This document shows, in pieces, positions 34,447-43,328 of a stretch of 64,000 nt of DNA (the stretch's first letter is position 1; every line of letters begins with the position of its first letter). The stretch is taken from contig JAQWSK010000009.1 in assembly GCA_029243245.1 (NCBI GenBank), positions 1 to 64,000 of the forward strand. The letters run 5' to 3'. The stretch is from Flavobacteriaceae bacterium. Its GTDB lineage: Bacteria > Bacteroidota > Bacteroidia > Flavobacteriales > Flavobacteriaceae. The notes beneath the pieces were generated by a model that saw only the letters and a program-made list of their open reading frames with translations, was not told where the DNA came from and did not search any database. The position numbers and the translations under genes are program-made.

Positions 34447-35306
34447 TGTTCCACGTGAAACCCATGAAAAAGTATAACAAATATTATTGTACCGCAAAAG
34501 ATCGTCTCGTCTCTGGTGAATTATTTTCTGTTTATTTTAATAATAATAGAACTATTGCCAAAACAAAAGTTGATAGAAGTGAAGATATGTACCGTTTTTA
34601 TAAATCTAATCAGTATCATTCTCATCAGGAAACAACCAAAACATTCACGGATAAAATATATTTTATAAGTCGCAGAATTATGTTGTATTTTAAATATAGA
34701 CTTATCAAGTCTAAAACAGCTAACTTAAAACTTCTTGATTATGGGTGTGGTAATGGAAGTTTTTTGAAATATCTCAATGATAGAAAAATTAATACAACCG
34801 GAGTTGAGAAAAGTTTAGTATCTCAAAAAGTTTGTCGCGCTAAAGGAGTAAATGTTTTTTCATCAATCAAAGACATAAATCAATCAAAGTATAATATAAT
34901 TACTATGTGGCATGTTCTGGAACATGTTTCTAATCCCTCAAAATGCATAAGCGCCCTTTCTAAACTTTTATCTATAGGGGGGTCTCTTGTGATCGCAATA
35001 CCTAACATACAAAGTATTGATTCTCAGGTGTTTAAGTCTGAATGGGCTGCTCTGGATGTTCCGAGGCATCTCTGGCATTTCACGCCTAAAGGGCTTATTG
35101 ATCTTTTACAAAAGCAAAATTTTATTTTATATAATAAGAGATCATTGTTTCTAGACGCTTATTATATTTCATTATTGTCAGCTCGGCGAAAAAAGATTAT
35201 TTTTCCTTGGATTATAGCTATTTTTGTTGGAACAGTTTCAAATATTTTTGGTCTTTTTACAGGAAACTGCTCTAGCAGTGTATTTGTTTTTAAAAAAAGA
35301 AACTAG
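34446..35306 (+). CDS. Class I SAM-dependent methyltransferase (Methyltransf_23-like)
   Basis: A 286-residue methyltransferase. Motif I is LLDYGCGNGSFL (about 95-106) with an acidic residue at GVEKS, and motif IV lies in MWHVLEHV (about 150-157), followed by AIPNIQS. The C-terminal hydrophobic stretch (about 255-275) may touch the membrane. The substrate is unknown; relatives act on lipids, sugars or small molecules of the envelope. It overlaps mnmG by one base. Its first residues MFHVKP are encoded by a parS-like site, so the true start may be either 34446 or the second ATG at 34464. Confidence 0.82.
   Translation: MFHVKPMKKYNKYYCTAKDRLVSGELFSVYFNNNRTIAKTKVDRSEDMYRFYKSNQYHSHQETTKTFTDKIYFISRRIMLYFKYRLIKSKTANLKLLDYGCGNGSFLKYLNDRKINTTGVEKSLVSQKVCRAKGVNVFSSIKDINQSKYNIITMWHVLEHVSNPSKCISALSKLLSIGGSLVIAIPNIQSIDSQVFKSEWAALDVPRHLWHFTPKGLIDLLQKQNFILYNKRSLFLDAYYISLLSARRKKIIFPWIIAIFVGTVSNIFGLFTGNCSSSVFVFKKRN
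34447..34462 (+). promoter_or_regulatory. parS-like site, 15/16 match
   Basis: TGTTCCACGTGAAACC differs from the parS consensus only at the last base. It is inside the first codons of the methyltransferase gene, 1.9 kb from the perfect site, with mnmG between them. Confidence 0.75.
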
Positions 35307-36406
35307 ACATTTTTTTTATTTAAATATCGAGAAATTTTGAGTATAAAGTTTGAAAATAATATTTTAGAATTAGCATTCCTTTTCAAGTTGTAGGATGCCT
35401 GGTCTAATAATTTAGTTAGATCTATTATATTATGGCTATCAACAAATGGAGCGAGTTTTTCAATTTTAAAGTCATTCAGGCTCATATAATGAGAAGCTTT
35501 ATTAGCGCTATAATTTGTAACTAAGGCAGACCTAATTAGAGTAGACCCATATTGTAAAAAAGATTTTTGTTCATCTCGAGAGAATTTAGAAACTTCTTCT
35601 GCCCATTCCATCAGCTCTATAACAATTGATTTATTTCCGATTGATTTAAAGGCGCTTCTAAGACCTTTGATCCACATCGACTCAAGTGTTTTTAAAAAAT
35701 TGGATTGACTAGATAATTCAAGAGCAGTTTTCCAACTTCCCTCTGAAGCAAGAGCTATCTCTGATGCATTATTAACCCCAGAATTAATGAGTTTTTCTTT
35801 TATTAAACCGGTTGAAAGCTTATCTATGTTTAAAATAATTGAACGAGATAAAATTGTTGGTAAGATTAGGTCAGGCCTTTCACTTACCATTATAAAGAAA
35901 GTATTTGAAGGAGGCTCTTCAAGAATTTTGAGCATTTTGTTTGCTGCAGAAATATTCAGAAGCTCTGGAGCCCAAAGAACACAAACTTTATTTTTACCCT
36001 CATATGCTTTTAGGCTTAGTTTTTGATACAGGGTGTTAATTTCCTCAACACTTATTGAGGCTTGTTTATTTAAGGATTCTAAACCTTGAAGCCAATCGTT
36101 GACACTGCAGTAATTATTTTTGTCATAAAATGATTTGAATTGATCCATAAAGCCTTGTGAAACTTCTGTTTTTTTATCAACTTTAATTACTGGAAAAGAA
36201 ATATAGAAGTCCGGATGTTTATAAGGGTCTCGGCCAAGTAATTCAGTTGCAATAGCAGTAGCTAAAAAGAGCCCTCCTCCTCCAGAAATATCAGTAATTA
36301 ATTGAAAATGAGGAACTTTTTTATCTTCTAACTCTCTATTAATTTTTTTTGCTAAGTCTTCGTGCCCCCAGAAAGTTATCATTTTAGTGTGATAAGAAAA
36401 ATCCAT
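35303..36406 (-). CDS. holB: DNA polymerase III delta-prime subunit
   Basis: A 367-residue AAA+ clamp-loader subunit. Recognisable blocks are KVPHFQLIT at the start, VCVLWAPELLNISAANKMLKILEEPP and the sensor-1 region LILPTILSRS, all characteristic of delta-prime. The P-loop is degenerate (DISGGGGLFLA), as commonly accepted for this stator-like subunit, so ATP hydrolysis is not expected. The C-terminal helical collar domain is present. The start may be this ATG or the one eight codons later. The 3' end overlaps the methyltransferase gene by 4 bp. Confidence 0.87.
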   Translation of the reverse strand: MDFSYHTKMITFWGHEDLAKKINRELEDKKVPHFQLITDISGGGGLFLATAIATELLGRDPYKHPDFYISFPVIKVDKKTEVSQGFMDQFKSFYDKNNYCSVNDWLQGLESLNKQASISVEEINTLYQKLSLKAYEGKNKVCVLWAPELLNISAANKMLKILEEPPSNTFFIMVSERPDLILPTILSRSIILNIDKLSTGLIKEKLINSGVNNASEIALASEGSWKTALELSSQSNFLKTLESMWIKGLRSAFKSIGNKSIVIELMEWAEEVSKFSRDEQKSFLQYGSTLIRSALVTNYSANKASHYMSLNDFKIEKLAPFVDSHNIIDLTKLLDQASYNLKRNANSKILFSNFILKISRYLNKKNV

Positions 36407-36489
36407 TTAAAAGTACATATTATTTTTTTTCTCAGACAGCATTCCCATTTATAGATTTAAAAAAATAGTTAAGAGCATTAAAATTCTTA

Positions 36490-36497
36490 TATTTTTG
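36490..36497 (+). promoter_or_regulatory. -7 box of the pgk promoter
   Basis: TATTTTTG matches TAnnTTTG, 18 bp before the pgk ATG. It includes an upstream in-frame TTG (36495), which argues against that TTG as the start codon. Confidence 0.5.
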
Positions 36498-36515
36498 CAA
36501 AAACAATTAGACATT

Positions 36516-37697
36516 ATGAACACAATTGACAATATAAGTTTTCATGGAGAAAGAGTTGTCATAAGAGTCGACTATAACGTTCCGTTTGATGATCAAAACC
36601 GAATTACCGACACAACACGAATAGAGTCTTCCAAAGAAACAATTTCTATGGTTCTAAAAAAAGGGGGGAGTGTTATATTATTAACGCACTTAGGCAGGCC
36701 TAAAGGGATTGATTTAAATTTATCATGCTCTTTAATTGTTGATGTTACATCAAAAATATTAGGCGAGAAGGTTATTTTTTGTCCATCAACTATTGGAGAA
36801 GAAGCTGAGAAGCTGAGTAAAACATTGCTTCCTGGAGAAATAATGCTAATGGAAAATGTTAGGTTTTATCCTCAAGAAACAAAAGGTGAAAAGGCTTTCG
36901 CTAAAGAGCTCTCAAAGCTTGGATCAGTATATGTAAATGATGCTTTTGGATCGGCCCATCGAGCTCATTCATCGACAACTATAATTGCTCAATTTTTCGA
37001 AAAAAAATATTTTGGCAAACTGTTAGAAAAAGAGATCAGATCTATTGACAAAGTAATTAATAATGGAAAGAAACCTATACTTGCTATTTTGGGAGGAGCT
37101 AAAATATCTTCTAAAATAACCATAATTGAAAGCTTGCTTGATTTGGTAAACGATATCCTTATTGGAGGAGGTATGGCATATACTTTTATCAAAGCTCAGG
37201 GGGGGGCAATAGGAAGCTCAATATGTGAAAATGATTTTTGTAATTATGCAATAGAACTAATTGCAAAAGCAAAAGCAAAAGGAGTACAAATTCACTTACC
37301 AAAGGATGTAATAATAGCGGATAGTTTTAATAATTTAGCTAATAAAAAAGTAGCTTTTATAAATCAGATTCCTAAAGGCTGGCAAGGGCTAGATTTTGGC
37401 CCCAAAAGCATTGAAGATATTAAACCTTTAATTAAAAAATCGAAAACAATTTTATGGAATGGACCTTTGGGAGTATTTGAATTTGATAATTTTTCAAAAG
37501 GAACAATAAAGTTAGGAGAATTAATTTCAGATGCCACCTCCAAAGGGGCTTTTTCTTTAGTTGGAGGAGGTGACTCTGTCGCAGCAGTTAAAAAATTTGG
37601 ATTTAATAATAAAATGAGTTATGTTTCCACAGGAGGAGGCGCTATGCTAGAAAGCCTGGAGGGAAAAAAACTCCCAGGCATAGAGGCTTTAATGTGA
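36516..37697 (+). CDS. pgk: Phosphoglycerate kinase
   Basis: A 393-residue glycolytic enzyme (1,3-bisphosphoglycerate + ADP to 3-phosphoglycerate + ATP). It has RVDYNVPFDD near residue 19, THLGRPKG, ENVRFYPQE, NDAFGSAHRAHSS, the nucleotide-binding AILGGAKISSK and the C-terminal GGGDSVAAVKKFG and STGGGAMLE. The length is the family norm. I use the ATG at 36516 instead of a TTG seven codons earlier, because that TTG lies in the promoter. The DUF4837 gene follows directly. Confidence 0.96.
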   Translation: MNTIDNISFHGERVVIRVDYNVPFDDQNRITDTTRIESSKETISMVLKKGGSVILLTHLGRPKGIDLNLSCSLIVDVTSKILGEKVIFCPSTIGEEAEKLSKTLLPGEIMLMENVRFYPQETKGEKAFAKELSKLGSVYVNDAFGSAHRAHSSTTIIAQFFEKKYFGKLLEKEIRSIDKVINNGKKPILAILGGAKISSKITIIESLLDLVNDILIGGGMAYTFIKAQGGAIGSSICENDFCNYAIELIAKAKAKGVQIHLPKDVIIADSFNNLANKKVAFINQIPKGWQGLDFGPKSIEDIKPLIKKSKTILWNGPLGVFEFDNFSKGTIKLGELISDATSKGAFSLVGGGDSVAAVKKFGFNNKMSYVSTGGGAMLESLEGKKLPGIEALM

Positions 37698-37721
37698 CCT
37701 TTCAACTTAAATTTATTAATA

Positions 37722-38681
37722 ATTAGAACTCTAATATTATTTTGTTTTATTTCGTTTGTTTCTTGTGACCAAAAACTTTCAACTAGATATGTTCCAGAAT
37801 CTAGCGGAAACATAAACACTGTAAATGTTGTTATGCCTAAAACTAATTGGGAAGGTAATTTAGGAAAAAAAACCAGAGATTTTTTAGGACAGATATATGA
37901 AGGACTTCCTATTGACGAGCCTCAATTTTCAGTAAAATACTTACACCCAAAACTATTCAATGGTTTTGCTAGACATTCAAGAAACATAATTGAATTTGTA
38001 AAAGATACGGTAGCTAAATTCACTCTTTCTTCAGATTTGTATGCAAGACCTCAGGTTGTTGCAAAAATTCAAGGAAATGATCCTGAAGAAATGGAGTTTT
38101 TTTTAGAACAAAACGCAAAACTAATACGAGGGGTGTTTGTTGAAAATGAAATCAAAGAAAAGTCTAGAAGAATTTCCAAATCTTTGAGTATAGAAAAAAA
38201 TATTCAAACTAGGTTTGAAGTTCAAATTAAATATCCTTCAGCATATAAAGTGGTGAAAGACACCACTAATTTTATATGGATTCAAAAACCAATATTAAAA
38301 GGACATCTTAATCTTATTGTTTATTCAATTCCAAATAGATTAATTAACAAAAACATTACTAAAGCAATTACAGGCATTAGAGACTCAATAGGGAGAATTT
38401 ACATACCAGGAAGAATCAAGGGCTCATATATGATTACTGAAAAAGCATATAGGCCGTATTTTTATAAAACACAGTTATTAGGAAGGAGATCCTATTTAAC
38501 AAAAGGAACATGGGAGGTCGCTAATGATTATATGGCGGGACCATTTATCAATTACATAATTTCTGACACAATTAAAAAAAGGTGGTTAGCTATAGAAGGA
38601 TTTGCTTTTGCCCCTTCAGTAAGCAAGAGAAACTATATGTTTGAACTTGAAACAATAATAAAAAGCGTTTCGTTCAATTAA
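37722..38681 (+). CDS. DUF4837 family lipoprotein with a non-standard start codon
   Basis: The frame opens at 37698, right after the pgk stop, and has no ATG, GTG or TTG before 37833. Starting at 37833 would remove an obvious lipoprotein signal: codons from 37722 read (I/M)RTLILFCFISFVSC, with Arg, a hydrophobic core and lipobox FVSC, followed by DQKLSTRY. I therefore place the start at the ATT at 37722 (about 319 residues), with ATA or another near-cognate codon as alternatives. The body matches the DUF4837 family as I recall it, found in Bacteroidota and of unknown function. It is in the same transcript as pgk. A sequencing error is another explanation. Confidence 0.75.
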   Translation: MRTLILFCFISFVSCDQKLSTRYVPESSGNINTVNVVMPKTNWEGNLGKKTRDFLGQIYEGLPIDEPQFSVKYLHPKLFNGFARHSRNIIEFVKDTVAKFTLSSDLYARPQVVAKIQGNDPEEMEFFLEQNAKLIRGVFVENEIKEKSRRISKSLSIEKNIQTRFEVQIKYPSAYKVVKDTTNFIWIQKPILKGHLNLIVYSIPNRLINKNITKAITGIRDSIGRIYIPGRIKGSYMITEKAYRPYFYKTQLLGRRSYLTKGTWEVANDYMAGPFINYIISDTIKKRWLAIEGFAFAPSVSKRNYMFELETIIKSVSFN

Positions 38682-38694
38682 GAAGATTTGAGAT

Positions 38695-38883
38695 CTATTT
38701 TTTTTCTTCATCCTTTTTTTCAGGATCGTCTTCTTTAACACCCTTTTTGAACTCTTTTATACCAGTACCTAAACCCTTCATTAATTCAGGAATTTTACGA
38801 CCGCCAAAAATTAATAAAAGTGCAGCTACAATTAATATAACTTCTTGCCCTCCAAACAAACCCGCTAGACTATTACTTAACAT
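38695..38883 (-). CDS. tatA: Twin-arginine translocase subunit TatA/TatE
   Basis: A 62-residue protein with one transmembrane helix (about 12-28), the conserved IFGGRKIPELMKGLGTG hinge and amphipathic helix, then an acidic/basic tail (EDDPEKKDEEKK). It forms the pore of Tat export. The tatC gene is not in the window. Candidate clients here include the Tat-signal subunit at 3962-4462. The minus strand has TATATTTG directly before the ATG and TACCTTTG at 38908-38901, two possible -7 boxes. It is convergent with the DUF4837 gene. Confidence 0.92.
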   Translation of the reverse strand: MLSNSLAGLFGGQEVILIVAALLLIFGGRKIPELMKGLGTGIKEFKKGVKEDDPEKKDEEKK

Positions 38884-38958
38884 AACAAATATATTTAAAA
38901 CAAAGGTAAAGAAATAATTAACGCAAAAACTAAGACAGCAATTTCATAGTTGAAGTTG

Positions 38959-38966
38959 TATATTTG
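38959..38966 (+). promoter_or_regulatory. -7 box of the M23 peptidase promoter
   Basis: TATATTTG matches TAnnTTTG and ends 7 bp before the ATG at 38973, so the transcript would be leaderless or nearly so. It also overlaps the alternative TTG start at 38964. Confidence 0.5.
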
Positions 38967-38972
38967 TTTGTT

Positions 38973-39839
38973 ATGAAAAATGAAAAGGATAGAAAAGCAA
39001 CGGGATTAAAAAAGCTATTTAATCAATACAGAATTGTTGTTATAGGCGAAGACACTTTTGAAGAGAAGCTCTATTTTAGACTTTCAATAATTAATATTAT
39101 CCTAGCCTCTTTTTTAGCTATTTCATTTATAGCTACAATGACATATTTTATTATAGCGTATTCTCCAGTTAGAGAATTTATCCCAGGATATCCCTCAACA
39201 AAAATGAGGATAGAAGCAATTTCAAATGCTATTAAAATTGATTCAATCACATCAAAGATTGAAAAACAACAGGTATACTTTGAGGCGATTAAAAGAGCTT
39301 TATCAGGGGAAATAAAAGTGGAAGAAATATCAATTCAGGTATCAGAAAAAAAAGAACAAATTATTTCTTTCCCCCCAAAAACATCAAAAGAAGATTCTAT
39401 TTTAAGAGCTATAGTAGCAGAAGAGGATAAGTATAATGTAATAAACGATAATAGCGATTCGCCCTTGTTTATTCTTTTCACACCGGCAAAGGGAATAGTT
39501 TCAGAAAAATTTAATATTCAGGAAAAGCATTTTGCTGTAGACGTAGCTCTAGAAGAAAACACTCCAATTAAATCTATTGCAGAGGGAACTGTTATTTTTT
39601 CTGAATGGACAGCAGAAACAGGATATGTAATAATTTTAAAACACCCTTATGAGCTTATATCAGTTTACAAGCATAATGCATCTTTAACAAAACAACAAGG
39701 GGAAAATGTTCAGGCAGGGGAGGTTATAGCTTCAGCAGGTAATACAGGAGAGTTTTCTACCGGATTCCACCTTCATTTTGAATTATGGGCCGAAGGATAT
39801 CCTATAGATCCAGAAAAACTTATTGACTTTTCTAAATAG
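38973..39839 (+). CDS. M23 family metallopeptidase (membrane-anchored)
   Basis: A 288-residue peptidoglycan-hydrolase-like protein. One transmembrane helix near 40-65 follows a short basic cytoplasmic part; a helical linker leads to the C-terminal LytM domain (about 165-285). The metal ligands appear as KHFAVDV (His and Asp) and HLHFELW, so the zinc site seems intact. It probably cuts or remodels cell-wall cross-links in the periplasm. It is the first of a run of closely spaced envelope genes: GH3 starts 3 bp later. Confidence 0.87.
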   Translation: MKNEKDRKATGLKKLFNQYRIVVIGEDTFEEKLYFRLSIINIILASFLAISFIATMTYFIIAYSPVREFIPGYPSTKMRIEAISNAIKIDSITSKIEKQQVYFEAIKRALSGEIKVEEISIQVSEKKEQIISFPPKTSKEDSILRAIVAEEDKYNVINDNSDSPLFILFTPAKGIVSEKFNIQEKHFAVDVALEENTPIKSIAEGTVIFSEWTAETGYVIILKHPYELISVYKHNASLTKQQGENVQAGEVIASAGNTGEFSTGFHLHFELWAEGYPIDPEKLIDFSK

Positions 39840-39842
39840 TAA

Positions 39843-41330
39843 ATGAAAAAAATAGCTGCAAAACTTTTCGCAAAACTTATTAATTGGAAGAATAAAAGAT
39901 GGATTGAAAATCCTATAGCCGCCCAAGAAAAAACTTTAAAAGTCTTAATAAAAAAAGCTTCAAAAACTAAATTTGGAAGAGATCATGATTTTGCGTCAAT
40001 AAGTAATTACATGGAATTTAAATCAAGAGTTTCAATAAACGACTATGAAGGAATAAGACCTTACATTGACTCAATTATAGCTGGAGATAAAGATGTTTTG
40101 TGGCCTGGAAAGCCATTGTATCTAGCAAAAACAAGTGGAACAACTTCTGGCGCAAAACATATTCCAATAACAAAGGAGTCAATGCCTACACATATTAATT
40201 CAGCTAGAGACGCTATTTTAAACTATATAATACAAACAGGGAATGTTGAATTTTTAGCAGGAAAGCAAATATTCATTCAAGGAAGTCCTGTTTTAGAAAA
40301 TCTAAACGGAATTTCTTTGGGACGACTTTCTGGTATTGTGGCTCATTTCGTTCCGTCTTATTTAAAAAAAAATAGAATGCCAAGCTGGAAAACAAATTGT
40401 ATGGAAGACTGGGAAGACAAGGTTGATGCAATTGTAAATGAAACCTTTGATCAAAACATGACCGTTATAGGAGGAATTCCTTCGTGGGTTCAAATGTATT
40501 TTGAAAAAATAATAAAAAAAACAGGTAATACTGTGGGAAAACAATTTCCAGAGTTTTCTTTATTTATACACGGAGGCGTTAATTTTGAACCCTATCAAAG
40601 GCTATTTGATAATTTAATAGGCAGAAAAATTGATTCTATAGAGCTTTTTCCTGCTTCCGAAGGATTTTTTGCATATCAGGATAAAATTGATAGTGAAGGA
40701 CTGCTTTTATTAGTAGATAATGGAATTTTTTATGAGTTTGTTGAAGCAGAAAAATTCTTTGATCCTGACCCTGAAAGAATCTCTCTTAAAGATGTAAAGT
40801 TGGGAGTTAATTATGTCCTTATACTATCGTCAAATGCAGGGCTATGGTCTTATAATATTGGTGATACAGTTTCTTTTGTTTCTGACAAACCATACAGGGT
40901 AATAGTGACTGGAAGAATCAAACAGTATATTTCAGCATTTGGGGAGCACGTCATAGTTAAAGAAGTCGAAACGGCATTAAAAAATGTAATTGACTCAACA
41001 CCAATTGAGGTTCGTGAATTTACTGTAGCCCCTCAAATAAACCCATCATCAGGATTACCACACCATGATTGGTTCATTGACTTTAAAAATCCTCCAGAAA
41101 ATATTGAAGATTTTTCAAAATACTTAGACAGTGAAATGCGTAAGCAAAACATTTATTATGATGACTTGATAAAAGGTAAAGTATTAAAGCCACTTAATAT
41201 TTCAATAGTTGAGAATCATGGTTTTGAATATTATATGAAAGAAACAGGAAAACTTGGAGGGCAAAACAAAGTTCCAAGACTAAGCAATGACAGAAAAATA
41301 GCTAACAGACTTTCTCTAAAAAAATATTAG
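39843..41330 (+). CDS. GH3-like acyl-acid amido synthetase family protein
   Basis: A 495-residue member of the GH3 branch of adenylating enzymes, known from plants for joining jasmonate or auxin to amino acids. The ATP-binding motifs are KTSGTTSGAKHIP (about 97-109), ELFPASEGF and the YSYNIGDTVSF-type block (SYNIGDTV here). Bacterial GH3 proteins are common in Bacteroidota but their substrates are unknown. Its position between a peptidoglycan hydrolase and two polysaccharide genes suggests an envelope role, which is inference. It starts 3 bp after the M23 gene, so both are in one transcript. Confidence 0.85.
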   Translation: MKKIAAKLFAKLINWKNKRWIENPIAAQEKTLKVLIKKASKTKFGRDHDFASISNYMEFKSRVSINDYEGIRPYIDSIIAGDKDVLWPGKPLYLAKTSGTTSGAKHIPITKESMPTHINSARDAILNYIIQTGNVEFLAGKQIFIQGSPVLENLNGISLGRLSGIVAHFVPSYLKKNRMPSWKTNCMEDWEDKVDAIVNETFDQNMTVIGGIPSWVQMYFEKIIKKTGNTVGKQFPEFSLFIHGGVNFEPYQRLFDNLIGRKIDSIELFPASEGFFAYQDKIDSEGLLLLVDNGIFYEFVEAEKFFDPDPERISLKDVKLGVNYVLILSSNAGLWSYNIGDTVSFVSDKPYRVIVTGRIKQYISAFGEHVIVKEVETALKNVIDSTPIEVREFTVAPQINPSSGLPHHDWFIDFKNPPENIEDFSKYLDSEMRKQNIYYDDLIKGKVLKPLNISIVENHGFEYYMKETGKLGGQNKVPRLSNDRKIANRLSLKKY

Positions 41331-41345
41331 GAGTAAAAAACGACT

Positions 41346-42389
41346 ATGAATAAAACAAAAAAAATAAGCTTTGTTTATACATTACCTACTTCTTTTGTAA
41401 CTAAAGACATAGAAAACTTAAAATCAATAGGGCATCAAGTTTTCGAAATAACATCTCCCCCATTTAAAAACTTTTTTCTTTTTTTTAACAACAGGATTAG
41501 AGAGTTTTTTAAAGGATTTTTTTTAATTCCTAAATCTAACTGTGTTATAATTTGGTTTAGCGATTATCATGGGTTGATACCGTTAGTCATAGCAAAAATA
41601 TTTTCTATTAAAAGTATTGTTATTGTTGGAGGCTATGATGCAATTTCAGATAAAGAGATTGATCACGGAATTTTTTCTAAAAACAATTTAAGACAAAAAA
41701 TTGCTAGAATGAACTTTAATTTAGCAACAAATATTTGGGTTGTTGATGAAACCCTATCTAAGGGCTGCAAGAAGGCTTTTATACAAAACAATATAAATTC
41801 TGGACTTATTAATTGGATGCCTAATCTTGAAAAAAAGATTAAAGTTGTACCTACAGGATACTCATCAACATTTTGGAAAAAAACTAAATTAAAATTGCCT
41901 AACACAGTTTTAACTGTTGCTAACTTTAACGATTCTAGAGTTCTTAAGCTAAAGGGTATTCCGATAATATTAAAACTGGCCAAAGAACTTCCAGAGTTTA
42001 ATTTTATAATTTTAGGATTAAAGACACAAAGCATCATTTCTGCCGATATAAAACCTCCGAATGTTGAGACCATTAAATCAAAAAACAAAATGGAATTAAG
42101 AGAGTATTTTTCTGAAAATCAATTTTACATTCAAGCATCAAGATTAGAAGGCCTACCTAATGCGCTTTGTGAAGCGATGCTTTGTGAGTGTATTCCAATT
42201 GGTAACGCAGTTTTTGGCATACCTAAAGTAATTGGAAACACAGGATTATTATTTAATGGAGAAAAAGATTTTAAAAGAATAAAAAAATTTCTTAGAGGAA
42301 AAAATCAAAAATCAGGAACACATGCCCGTCAGCAAATAATAAATTTTTTCGACAAAGAAAAACGAATTGAAGAGTTAAAAAAAATATGA
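41346..42389 (+). CDS. Glycosyltransferase, group 1 (GT4-like)
   Basis: A 347-residue GT-B-type glycosyltransferase. The C-terminal half has the sugar-nucleotide site pattern: QASRLEGLPNALCEAML with the E-x7-E arrangement, and a preceding VVPTGYSS and ILGLKT strand. The N-terminal domain holds IVGGYDA. It would add a sugar to a polysaccharide or lipid carrier in the cytoplasm. It sits 15 bp after GH3 and 1 bp before the pyruvyltransferase gene, so its product may be an envelope glycan that is then pyruvylated. Confidence 0.83.
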   Translation: MNKTKKISFVYTLPTSFVTKDIENLKSIGHQVFEITSPPFKNFFLFFNNRIREFFKGFFLIPKSNCVIIWFSDYHGLIPLVIAKIFSIKSIVIVGGYDAISDKEIDHGIFSKNNLRQKIARMNFNLATNIWVVDETLSKGCKKAFIQNNINSGLINWMPNLEKKIKVVPTGYSSTFWKKTKLKLPNTVLTVANFNDSRVLKLKGIPIILKLAKELPEFNFIILGLKTQSIISADIKPPNVETIKSKNKMELREYFSENQFYIQASRLEGLPNALCEAMLCECIPIGNAVFGIPKVIGNTGLLFNGEKDFKRIKKFLRGKNQKSGTHARQQIINFFDKEKRIEELKKI

Positions 42390-42390
42390 C

Positions 42391-43323
42391 ATGAACACAA
42401 AACAGAGAGGGTTTTTGTCCTATCCAGAATCTAATAATCTGGGAGATTATATTCAAAGCATAGCAGTTAGAGAATTAATTGGAAAAAAAGCTATTGGCGC
42501 AGATAGAGAAAAATTAAATATTTATTCAGGATCATCTTTGAATTTGATAATGAATGGATGGTTTATGGAAAACTCAAAGAATTGGCCCCCCAGTGATAAA
42601 ATAACCCCTCTATTCATTTCATTTCATTTAAACCCAATAGCTGAAAAACATATGCTAAGTTTATCAGGAATTGAATATTTTAAAAAGCACGAGCCTATTG
42701 GCTGTAGGGATTTTTACACTCAAAATATTTTATCTAAAAGAGGAATTAAAACGTACTTCTCTGGCTGTTTGACACTTACTTTAAACAATAAAAACAAGAA
42801 TCATAAACGAGAAGGCATACTTGTACTAAGCGCCCTAGACAGAATGAAGCCAAAATTTACTATCAACAATTTTTTTATTCAACTTTTCAAATTTCCTAAA
42901 AAATATTGGCAATATAAAAACTCAAAAAGAAGACTTGAGGGTTTCATTTCAAAGCAAAGATCTTCAACAGTTAAATATAAATCACAGATTGTTGATGTTA
43001 AAAAATATTCTGAACAACAAAGGTTTGTCTTGGCACAAGAACAGTTAGATATAATCTCTAAATCAGAACTTATAATTACATCTAGAATTCATTCTGCTCT
43101 TCCTGCCGTTTCTTTAGGGACGAAGGTTGTTTTTTTAACTGACGGTTTGGATCACATTAATCAAAAAAGCAGACTAGAAGGGCTATCAGATTATTTCTAT
43201 TGTTGTAAAACAACAGACTTAAATAAATTAAATTTAAATGAAATAATTCCAAAACAAAAAAGCAGAGAAATATCAAAAAATCTTATTGAAAAAGTTAATC
43301 AATTTTTTAGCAAGGAGGAGTAA
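42391..43323 (+). CDS. Polysaccharide pyruvyl transferase family protein
   Basis: A 310-residue protein of the CsaB/WcaK-like family (PF04230). The N-terminus NNLGDYIQSIA is the family pattern (N-x-G-D), EPIGCRDFYT carries the conserved GxRD-type block, and IITSRIHSALPAVSLG near residue 230 is the diagnostic R-x-H-S-x-x-P-A motif. The family moves pyruvate from PEP onto sugars, often in cell-wall polysaccharides. It follows the glycosyltransferase with a 1-bp gap, which supports a shared pathway. Confidence 0.83.
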   Translation: MNTKQRGFLSYPESNNLGDYIQSIAVRELIGKKAIGADREKLNIYSGSSLNLIMNGWFMENSKNWPPSDKITPLFISFHLNPIAEKHMLSLSGIEYFKKHEPIGCRDFYTQNILSKRGIKTYFSGCLTLTLNNKNKNHKREGILVLSALDRMKPKFTINNFFIQLFKFPKKYWQYKNSKRRLEGFISKQRSSTVKYKSQIVDVKKYSEQQRFVLAQEQLDIISKSELIITSRIHSALPAVSLGTKVVFLTDGLDHINQKSRLEGLSDYFYCCKTTDLNKLNLNEIIPKQKSREISKNLIEKVNQFFSKEE

Positions 43324-43328
43324 AGACT

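Noticed and set aside
36300-36360. Broken P-loop in the clamp-loader subunit as a pseudogene sign
   Set aside because: Delta-prime subunits are normally non-hydrolysing; the rest of the protein is intact.
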